In this document: positions 58,299 through 64,000 of the stretch, in pieces | How positions within the stretch are numbered: position 1 is the stretch's first letter | Layout: each line of letters starts with the position of its first letter | The notes under the pieces: generated by a model | The model's database searches: none | Told to the model about the DNA's origin: nothing | What the model saw: only the letters and a program-made list of their open reading frames with translations | Source: Kribbella aluminosa | GTDB lineage: Bacteria > Actinomycetota > Actinomycetes > Propionibacteriales > Kribbellaceae | Assembly: GCF_017876295.1 (NCBI RefSeq) | Contig: NZ_JAGINT010000002.1 | Span: 3,534,001 to 3,598,000 of the forward strand | Length of the DNA stretch: 64,000 bases | Direction: 5' to 3' | Translations under genes and position numbers: made by a program

Positions 58299-59144
58299 GG
58301 CAGCGTGAGTAGCTCGGCGCCGGTGTCGGTCACGACCAGCGTGTGCTCGAACTGTGCTGTCCGGGACTTGTCCTTGGTGGTCGCGGTCCAGCCGTCGTCC
58401 CACAGGTCGTACTCGTAGGTGCCCAGCGTCAGCATCGGCTCGATGGTGAACGTCATCCCGGGCTCGATCAGGTCGTCGAACCGCTCGTCGTCGTAGTGCG
58501 GGATGATCAGCCCGGAGTGGAACGACGTCGAGATCCCGTGACCGGTGAAGTCGCGGACCACGCCGTACCCGAACCGCTTCGCGTACGACTCGATGACGCG
58601 CCCGATGATGCTCACCCGGCGCCCGGGGCCGGACCGCCGTGATGGCGCGGTTCAGCGCCTCCTGCGTGCGCTCGACCAGCAGCCGGCTCTCCTCGTCGAC
58701 GTCACCGACGAGGAACGTCGCGTTGGTGTCGCCGTGCACACCGTCCAGGTACGCCGTGATGTCGACGTTGACGATGTCGCCGTCCGCCAGCGGCCGATCG
58801 TCGGGGATCCCGTGGCAGATCACCTCGTTGACCGACGTGCACAACGACTTCGGGTACCCGCGATAGCCGAGCGTCGACGGGTACGCCCCGCGCTCGACCA
58901 GGTACTCGTGCCCGACCGCGTCCAGCTCGTCGGTCGTCACACCCGGCTTCGCCGCTACACCGACCGCCTGCAACGCCTGCGCGGCCAGCTTGCTCGCCAC
59001 CCGCATCTTCTCGATCAGCTCCGGCGGCGTCACGTACGAACCGTCGAACGGCGTCGGCGCCGGCTTGCCGACGTATTCCGGGCGGGTGATGGAAGCAGGT
59101 ACGTCGCGGCGCGGCGAAATGACGCCAGCAGTAAGAATCGACAT
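58295..59144 (-). CDS. map: Type I methionine aminopeptidase (frameshifted)
   Basis: Removes the initiator Met from nascent proteins. The N-terminal part MSILTAGVISPRRDVPASIT through VDITAYLDGVHGDTNATF (metal ligands D and D) to NRAITAVRP is in one frame. From VSIIGRVIESYAKRFGYG onward with the ligands in FTGHGISTSFH and FTIEPMLT it is in another. The shift lies in a run of four G (58625-58628). Deleting one base restores AVRPGRRVSIIG and a protein of about 282 residues, the family's usual length with the actinobacterial N-terminal extension. All five metal ligands are present across the two frames. Followed by an overlapping GNAT gene. Confidence 0.88.
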
Positions 59145-59199
59145 GGTGAGATCATTCTAGAGAGCGCTGCGAAACGACTCCCAGGAGGTGGTCATCCAG

Positions 59200-59388
59200 A
59201 TGAGTGACGATCACAGCAACGAGTGGTACTTCAACACCAAGACCGGCGAGGTGGAGCCGTACCAGGGCGCCAAGTCGGGGGACCGGCTCGGGCCGTACAG
59301 CTCGCCGGAGGAAGCCGCCCGCGCGCTGGAGAAGGTCCAGGAACGCAACGAGAACTGGGACAACGACCCGAAATGGGACGACGACTGA
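59200..59388 (+). CDS. Small conserved acidic protein (SPOR-like)
   Basis: 62 residues from ATG 59200; AGGAGG lies at 59183-59188, 11 bases away, so a GTG at 59188 is also possible. NEWYFNTKTGEVEPYQG, then GDRLGPYSSPEEAARALEKV and WDNDPKWDDD. Small proteins of this pattern (WYYxxxTGxVE ... RLGPYxTxEEAxxAL) are widespread in actinobacteria and resemble a minimal SPOR-type fold; function unknown. It is divergent from map and followed by a strong hairpin terminator. Confidence 0.85.
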   Translation: MSDDHSNEWYFNTKTGEVEPYQGAKSGDRLGPYSSPEEAARALEKVQERNENWDNDPKWDDD

Positions 59389-59404
59389 GTTCCCGGTACA
59401 CGCC

Positions 59405-59435
59405 GAGGGGCACCACCGATCCGGTGGTGCCCCTC
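59405..59435. terminator. Strong bidirectional terminator hairpin
   Basis: GAGGGGCACCACC at 59405-59417 pairs perfectly with GGTGGTGCCCCTC at 59423-59435 around GATCC, between convergent genes (stops at 59388 and 59471). Confidence 0.85.
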
Positions 59436-59470
59436 AGCTGTTGCTGAAACTGTTGCGTGTGCTGACTGCG

Positions 59471-60121
59471 TCAGCGGGCGACGCGCTTGGCCGCGGTCTT
59501 GCGGGCCGGAGCCTTGCGGGCCGGTGCCTTCTTGGCGGCAGTCCGCTTCGCCGGTGCCTTCTTCGCGGTCGTGCGAGCGGGCGCCTTCTTCGCGGCGACG
59601 CGCTTCGCGGGCGCCTTCTTGGCAACGGTCTTCTTGGCCGGAGCCTTCTTCGCCACCGTCTTGCGGGCCACGGTCTTCTTGGCCACCGTCTTCTTGGCCA
59701 CCGTCTTCTTCGCCGGTGCCTTCTTGGCGGCGGTGGTCCGCTTCGCGGCCGTCGTCTTCTTCGCAGCAGCCGTCGTCTTCTTGGCAGCGGTGGTGCGCTT
59801 CGCCGGCGCCTTCTTCGCAACCGTCTTCTTGGCGGGCGCCTTCTTGGCGACGGTCTTCTTGGCCGGAGCCTTCTTCGCGACAGTCTTCTTCGCGGTGGTC
59901 TTCCGGGCGGCGACCTTCTTCGCCGGAGCCTTCTTCGCCACCGTCTTCGTGGCCGCGGTCTTCTTGGCCGCACTCACCTTCTTCGTCGCTGTCTTCTCTG
60001 CTGCGCTGACCTTGCGCGCGGTTGTCGTCTTCGCGGCGCTGGTCTTCTTCGCGACAGTCTTCTTGGCGGGAGAAGCCTTTTTGGCTGTCGCCTTCCCTGC
60101 GGCTGCCTTCTTGGCTGGCAC
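59471..60121 (-). CDS. Histone H1-like Lys/Ala-rich DNA-binding protein
   Basis: 216 residues almost entirely of Lys, Ala, Thr, Pro and Val in tandem motifs AKKAPAKKTVAKK-like, the PAKKA repeat of histone H1 and of the C-terminal tails of actinobacterial HupB. There is no HU core domain, so this is a free-standing H1-like tail protein. It would neutralise and compact DNA non-specifically; similar proteins exist in Streptomyces and Bordetella (BpH1). The DNA is correspondingly repetitive (CTTCTTGGC units). Start at ATG 60121; a mature 3' terminator hairpin lies at 59405. Confidence 0.9.
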   Translation of the reverse strand: MPAKKAAAGKATAKKASPAKKTVAKKTSAAKTTTARKVSAAEKTATKKVSAAKKTAATKTVAKKAPAKKVAARKTTAKKTVAKKAPAKKTVAKKAPAKKTVAKKAPAKRTTAAKKTTAAAKKTTAAKRTTAAKKAPAKKTVAKKTVAKKTVARKTVAKKAPAKKTVAKKAPAKRVAAKKAPARTTAKKAPAKRTAAKKAPARKAPARKTAAKRVAR

Positions 60122-60414
60122 TCTGCCTCCTTGGTGCGGCTGAGGAAAACCACGGTGGATTCCTCGTCGTCATGATGATGACAACACTTGTGCGCTACGT
60201 AAAGCACCGGAAACGTCCGCAGGTTAAGGAGAACTCGCGGCGCTGGAAGGGGTAAATGCCCAAAATCCTTGTAGAGAAGGGATTCCGCCGCACGCCGAGC
60301 ATGCCGGAGACGGACAATAAATTCTTGGCGACACGCGGCAGATTCGGCCCGGATCTGGCCGGATCGGCGAGTGTTGTCCTCGGCAACGTCCTGATCGAGG
60401 AGGAGTCGAAGAGC

Positions 60415-61158
60415 ATGTACGACGACCTGCACAACGTCGTCGAACTACCTCGCGAGGTGCGTCGCGTGGTCAGCATCGTGCCGTCGCTGACCGAGTCGAT
60501 CGCGGCCACCGACGCGGGCAAAATCGTTGGTGCGACCGACTGGTGCACGCATCCCGCGGACCTCGATGTGACGCGCGTCCGCGGTACCAAGAATCCTGAT
60601 CTCGCGACCATCCGCGCACTCGCGCCGGACGTCGTCCTGGCCAACGCCGAGGAGAACCGCGCCGTCGATCTCGACGCGTTGCGAGCTGCCGGAATCGCGG
60701 TCTGGGTGACGGCGCCGACGACCGTTCCCGAATCACTGGACTCACTCGGTCGCATGCTGTCCGCGATCGTCGGCGCCGAACCGCGCTGGTTGCACGATGC
60801 GCGCGAGGTGTGGAGTACGCCGTACGACGGAATGCGCCGGCGCGCGGTGATACCGATCTGGCGGCGGCCATGGATGGCACTCGGCCGTGACACGTTCGCG
60901 GGCGATCTGCTGACGCGTATTGGTATCGACAACATCCTGAGAGAATCCAGTGAACGCTATCCACGGATCGACCCGGACGCGTTACCCGAGTACGACATCG
61001 TGGTGCTGCCGGACGAGCCTTACGCGTTTTCGCCGGACGACGGACCGGAGGCGTTCGGCAAACCCGCGAAGTGTGTGTCCGGCCGGCATCTGACCTGGTA
61101 CGGACCGTCACTCGTCGAGGCACGCAGTTTGCTGAGCGGACAGCTCGGTGTCCCGTGA
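60415..61158 (+). CDS. BtuF-like helical-backbone metal receptor
   Basis: 247 residues from ATG 60415, 11 bases after AGGAGG at 60398-60403. An open frame upstream to 60256 is poorly family-like and carries a basic start. The fold signature is VVSIVPSLTESIAATDAGKI, VGATDWCTHP and LDALRAAGIAVWVTAPTTVP, as in cobalamin-binding protein BtuF and related siderophore receptors. No signal peptide or lipobox is visible, so this is the cytoplasmic actinobacterial form whose ligand may be a corrinoid or haem. It lies next to an iron-regulated promoter but upstream of it. A perfect hairpin overlaps its stop. Confidence 0.85.
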   Translation: MYDDLHNVVELPREVRRVVSIVPSLTESIAATDAGKIVGATDWCTHPADLDVTRVRGTKNPDLATIRALAPDVVLANAEENRAVDLDALRAAGIAVWVTAPTTVPESLDSLGRMLSAIVGAEPRWLHDAREVWSTPYDGMRRRAVIPIWRRPWMALGRDTFAGDLLTRIGIDNILRESSERYPRIDPDALPEYDIVVLPDEPYAFSPDDGPEAFGKPAKCVSGRHLTWYGPSLVEARSLLSGQLGVP

Positions 61159-61182
61159 GTGCTGAGGCACTCACGGGACACC
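61147..61182 (+). terminator. Perfect hairpin overlapping the BtuF-like gene stop
   Basis: GGTGTCCCGTGAGTGC at 61147-61162 pairs perfectly with GCACTCACGGGACACC at 61167-61182 around TGAG. The stop codon TGA (61156-61158) lies inside the left arm. Confidence 0.85.
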
Positions 61183-61224
61183 GGCGTGATGTCCGCCACG
61201 ATCGGCGCTCAGCGTCTGGACGGG

Positions 61225-61243
61225 TTAGGTATGCCTCACCTAC
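61225..61243 (+). promoter_or_regulatory. Probable iron box (IdeR/DmdR1 site)
   Basis: TTAGGTATGCCTCACCTAC matches 14 of 19 bases of the actinobacterial iron box TTAGGTTAGGCTAACCTAA, including both TTAGGT and ACCTA ends. It lies 19 bases before the ATG of the Cys/Lys-rich miniprotein, the expected position for IdeR-type repression by iron. Confidence 0.6.
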
Positions 61244-61261
61244 ACTCACCGGGTGTCGTCG

Positions 61262-61429
61262 ATGACCGCGAAGAAGAAGTGCTGCAAGGACAAGCCGAGG
61301 TGCAAGAAGTGCCCGGTGGTCCTGATGCGCCTGTCCAAGGCAGGCTGCGCCGAGCGGCTCGATCGCGTGCACTACAAGGTCGACAAGAAGATCCCGAAGA
61401 AGGTACTGAAGGAAGCGCGGGCGCGCTGA
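61262..61429 (+). CDS. Cys/Lys-rich miniprotein under an iron box
   Basis: 55 residues from ATG 61262 (or 58 from GTG 61253). The sequence is MTAKKKCCKDKPRCKKCPVV, then LMRLSKAGCAERLDRVHYKV and a basic tail KKIPKKVLKEARAR. Five Cys (7, 8, 14, 17, 29) in CCxxxxxCxxC order suggest a metal or Fe-S binding knuckle, with Lys/Arg at both ends. Small CCxDxPRCxxCP proteins are conserved in actinobacteria; I know of no established function. The perfect position of an iron box upstream predicts induction at low iron. It converges on a Nudix gene three bases away. Confidence 0.75.
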   Translation: MTAKKKCCKDKPRCKKCPVVLMRLSKAGCAERLDRVHYKVDKKIPKKVLKEARAR

Positions 61430-61432
61430 CCG

Positions 61433-61912
61433 TCAGGACGCCCGGCGCAACGTGATCGCGTCCGTCGCCTGGCGGAGCAGGCCCGGGATCGTGGCGTGTG
61501 CGGCCAGGCCGGTCGCCTCGAGATCGTCGCCGTACCACCAGCCGTGTTCGCTGATCGTCTGCTGCTCGATCTCCTCCTGGTTCGCGAACGTCACGTCGAC
61601 GCGGTCCACCGCGACCGCGTAGAACGTCTGGTGCTGGATGATCCGGCTGCCGCCGTACTCGAACTCGATCGTGCTGGTCGCGAGCGGCGTACCGAGCTCG
61701 GCGGCCGGCAGTTCGATGCCGACCTCCTCGCGCAACTCCCGGCAGGCCGCGTCGGCGATCGTCTCGCCGTCCTCGACACCGCCGCCGATCGTGAACCAGT
61801 ACGTCGTGTCCGGCTTCAGCGGGTCCCAGCCGTGCAGCAGCAGGACCCTGCCGTCCGGGCGCACCGGCAGTACGCGGGCCGTCGTCCGCCGCCGAACCGT
61901 AGATTCCGTCAC
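61433..61912 (-). CDS. Nudix hydrolase
   Basis: 159 residues. The Nudix box GX5EX7REUXEEXGU is complete: GGGVEDGETIADAACRELRE followed by EVGI (residues about 43-66). The upstream TTARVLPVRPDGRVLLLHGW and YWFTIGGG strands are typical of mutT-like pyrophosphohydrolases. It hydrolyses a nucleoside diphosphate linked to X; specificity cannot be read from sequence. It is convergent with the iron-box miniprotein gene. Confidence 0.93.
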   Translation of the reverse strand: MTESTVRRRTTARVLPVRPDGRVLLLHGWDPLKPDTTYWFTIGGGVEDGETIADAACRELREEVGIELPAAELGTPLATSTIEFEYGGSRIIQHQTFYAVAVDRVDVTFANQEEIEQQTISEHGWWYGDDLEATGLAAHATIPGLLRQATDAITLRRAS

Positions 61913-62002
61913 ACCACAGAACGCTAAAGGACAACTCCGACCAAGTGTCGACTCGTGCGGCGCGTCTCACAGTTGTTGCCGTCCACACCTACGATCGGTG
62001 GC

Positions 62003-62902
62003 ATGGCAACGATTGGTCTAGGGCTTGCGGCGCTGGGGCGTCCTGGGTACATCAACCTCGGGCACGACGAGGACCTGCCGCCGCGGCGTGCGGTCGAGGA
62101 CCTGCGCGCGCGGACGCACGCGCTGCTCGAGCAGGCGTGGCAAGCAGGTGTTCGGTACTTCGACGCCGCCCGTTCGTACGGTCTTGCCGAAGAGTTTCTC
62201 GGCACCTGGCTGACAGCGGAACGCCGTACCCACCTGACCATCGGCTCGAAGTGGGGTTACACGTACGTCGCCGACTGGCGGCACGACGCGGACACCCACG
62301 AGGTGAAGGACCACAGCCTCGCTACCTTCGAACGGCAATGGCCCGAGACGTTGCAGGCCCTCGGCAGTCCGCCCGACTTCTACCTCGTGCACAGTCTGAC
62401 GGCCGACAGTCCGGCGCTCGAGGACAAACGCTTGCTGGATCGGCTGCGTGAACTCGCGGACTCCGGCGTACGCGTCGGCCTGTCCACGAGCGGCCCGCGC
62501 CAGGCCGAGACACTGCGCAAGGCGATGACCTCCGGTACGCCGTTCTCCGCAGTACAGGCGACGTGGAACGTACTGGAGACCTCGGCCGGTGCAGCACTGG
62601 CCGAAGCGCACGACGCCGGCTGGTTCGTCGTCGTCAAGGAGGCCGTCGCGAACGGCCGCCTGACGGCACGTGCCGGCGAGACGCCGTTCAACGAGTTCGC
62701 GCACCAGCACGGCGTCACGCCGGACGCGCTGGCGATCGGCGCCGCGGTGGCCCAACCCTGGGCGGACATCGTCCTCAGTGGAGCCACCACGGCCGAACAA
62801 CTTGCCAGCAATCTCGCGTACCACGTCGACGGTCCGCTCCTCGAGTTCGTACAGCAACCCGAGGAGTACTGGACCGAACGATCAGCCCTACCGTGGATCT
62901 AA
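62003..62902 (+). CDS. Aldo/keto reductase
   Basis: 299 residues from ATG 62003; the frame is open to 61955 but the extension is unlike the family. The catalytic tetrad of AKRs can be seen: Asp and Tyr in YFDAARSYGLAEE, Lys in GSKWGYTYV and His in FYLVHSLTAD. The ARSYG motif with a later LSGATTAEQLASNL (NADPH-binding loop, SGxxxxEQL) matches the bacterial AKR subfamilies acting on sugars or aldehydes with NADPH. Substrate unknown. The 3' end overlaps the convergent hydrolase gene by 15 bases. Confidence 0.92.
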   Translation: MATIGLGLAALGRPGYINLGHDEDLPPRRAVEDLRARTHALLEQAWQAGVRYFDAARSYGLAEEFLGTWLTAERRTHLTIGSKWGYTYVADWRHDADTHEVKDHSLATFERQWPETLQALGSPPDFYLVHSLTADSPALEDKRLLDRLRELADSGVRVGLSTSGPRQAETLRKAMTSGTPFSAVQATWNVLETSAGAALAEAHDAGWFVVVKEAVANGRLTARAGETPFNEFAHQHGVTPDALAIGAAVAQPWADIVLSGATTAEQLASNLAYHVDGPLLEFVQQPEEYWTERSALPWI

Positions 62903-64000
62903 CTGGGTGAGCGCGTGACGCTCAGCCGCCAGACTCGAGGCGGCTTTGGCGGCCGGACTCAGGGCGGCGGCGGGCTGGGGCGCGGGTACTGGTGCGCACT
63001 GCACATCGGACCGGTTACCCGACACCCGTGCCGGTAGCGCACCGGTCAGGAGGTACGCCGCGATCCGGTCGTCGGTGCATGCGACCCCGGACAGCGAACC
63101 TGCATGCGTGGTGCCGCCGACGCCTTCGATCAGGGCCGAGTGCGGGAACGTCTTCCGGGTCTGTAGTGCGCCCGAGTACGGCGTGGCCGCGTCGAGGGTC
63201 TCGTTGATCATCAGCAGACTCTTGACCCGGCTGCCGTCGACCTTCACCGGGTTCCCGGCCTTCGCCGGCCAGAACGCGCACGGTGCGTTGAACCACGCGT
63301 TCGCCCAGGTGAGGAACGGCGCCTTCGCGAAGTAGTTCCAGTTGTCGCGGCGCCAGGTGTTCCAGTTGGTCGGCCACTTCGCGTCGGTGCAGGACACGCC
63401 GAGGTACACGGCGAGCAGGTTGTCGTCGAACGGCGGGCCGCCGTACAGGGCGACCAGCGGCGCGGCGTTGGCGTCGTGGACCCAGGCCGCGAACGCGCCC
63501 GCGACGTCGACCCAGCCGTACACGTAGTACGCCGCCTGCGTGAAGATGTCGGTCCACTCGTCGGGGCCGATCTTGCCGTCGGCGGGATGCCCGGCGAGTT
63601 TCAGCAGTTGCTTGTAGTACTGCTTCTCGACCGCGGCCTCGGTGGTGCCGAGGTGCCAGGTGGAGTCGTGCGCGGCGACGTACGCGAAGAAGACCTTCAC
63701 GCTCTTGTTGAACGCCACGTCCTGGTCGAGGTTCGCCTGGTACCAGACGCGGGTCGCGTTCACGACGCCGTCGAACACTGCTCGGCGCAGGCGGTCCGGG
63801 TACAGCGTGCCGTAGACCTGGCCGAGGTACGTGCCGTACGAGAAGCCGTAGTAGTTGATCTGCGGTGCGCCGAGCGCCTTGCGGATGCTCTCCATGTCAC
63901 GCACTGAGTCCACCGTGGTCAGGTGACCGAGCAGCGCGTGCTGGGCGCTGTCACAGGCCTGGGCGTACGCCTTGGAGCGCTGGATCCACACGTGCTCGAC
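62888..64000 (-). CDS. TAP-like alpha/beta-hydrolase (tripeptidyl aminopeptidase type), 5' end outside window
   Basis: At least 370 residues; the frame is open to the window edge, so the start and secretion signal are missing. The nucleophile elbow is YYGFSYGTYLGQVYG (GxSxG), the Asp lies in NETLDAATPYSGA, and the His in GGTTHAGSLS. This is the TAP_C arrangement of Streptomyces SlpD/SlpE and Tap, exported peptidases that release tripeptides or act on amides. Several Cys pairs (SCTDAKW, NAPCAFW, VACTDD, VQCAP) suggest an exported, disulphide-bonded protein. The C terminus is Ala/Pro-rich. Confidence 0.9.
   Translation of the reverse strand, partial: VEHVWIQRSKAYAQACDSAQHALLGHLTTVDSVRDMESIRKALGAPQINYYGFSYGTYLGQVYGTLYPDRLRRAVFDGVVNATRVWYQANLDQDVAFNKSVKVFFAYVAAHDSTWHLGTTEAAVEKQYYKQLLKLAGHPADGKIGPDEWTDIFTQAAYYVYGWVDVAGAFAAWVHDANAAPLVALYGGPPFDDNLLAVYLGVSCTDAKWPTNWNTWRRDNWNYFAKAPFLTWANAWFNAPCAFWPAKAGNPVKVDGSRVKSLLMINETLDAATPYSGALQTRKTFPHSALIEGVGGTTHAGSLSGVACTDDRIAAYLLTGALPARVSGNRSDVQCAPVPAPQPAAALSPAAKAASSLAAERHALTQLDPR

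Overview
The window is chromosomal DNA of a high-GC Gram-positive actinobacterium. The codon bias (frequent GGCGTAC/GTACG), two conserved actinobacterial neighbourhoods (aceE - DUF3052 - AhpE; Nif3-like - zinc ribbon - RNase H/phosphatase) and a DUF222/HNH gene point to Nocardioidaceae, most likely Kribbella or a relative. The genus is inference. No phage, IS element, rRNA or CRISPR array was found.

Layout. 1-1.8 kb: end of a pirin gene, a membrane protein, and the fused remains of a divergent TetR/FAD-monooxygenase pair, then repeat-rich intergenic DNA. 1.8-20 kb: one catabolic locus. A leftward operon encodes a DppABCDF-type peptide/oligosaccharide importer plus a POT transporter. An IclR regulator and two rightward genes (a TIM-barrel-like protein and a HisD-like dehydrogenase) follow. 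A second leftward operon of seven tightly coupled genes (Gfo/Idh, creatininase-like, three amidohydrolases, an enolase-superfamily enzyme, a DHDPS-like lyase) converges on them across a perfect nested palindrome. 20-24.2 kb: aceE (frameshifted), DUF3052, AhpE peroxiredoxin and tRNA-Val(UAC). 24.2-25.3 kb: a serine beta-lactamase-like hydrolase.

25.7-37.7 kb: a single 12-kb gene for a 3992-residue PKS/NRPS-like protein. It has the order AMP-ligase - about 1300-residue repetitive linker - KS - AT - ACP-like - partial C - A. Several key catalytic or attachment residues are replaced: KS Cys to Ser, KS His to Asp, ACP Ser to Pro, A10 Lys to Arg. The C domain lacks its HHxxxDG half, and there is no terminal PCP or TE. 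The AMP-ligase and AT active sites look intact. This is the most unusual object in the window.

38-44 kb: sugar metabolism (ROK kinase, GH3 glycosidase, ROK repressor, GH13 alpha-glucosidase) with palindromic operators and more nested palindromes. 44-50 kb: Nif3-like, zinc ribbon (probable CTG start), RNase H/phosphatase, RNB ribonuclease, two small genes including an HExxH protein, and a TetR regulator. 50-59 kb: GNATs, hydrolase, DUF899, RNase P RNA, DUF952, S10 carboxypeptidase, DUF222/HNH, and methionine aminopeptidase. 59-64 kb: a small conserved protein, a histone H1-like protein, a BtuF-like protein, an iron-box-controlled Cys/Lys-rich miniprotein, Nudix, aldo/keto reductase and a truncated TAP-type hydrolase.

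Two general properties recur. Short tandem repeats have expanded inside otherwise ordinary genes (creatininase, Gfo/Idh, carboxypeptidase, the megasynthase). Four genes (aceE, map, a GNAT, the HExxH gene) are broken by single-base shifts in or beside short G/C runs, which may be sequencing errors.
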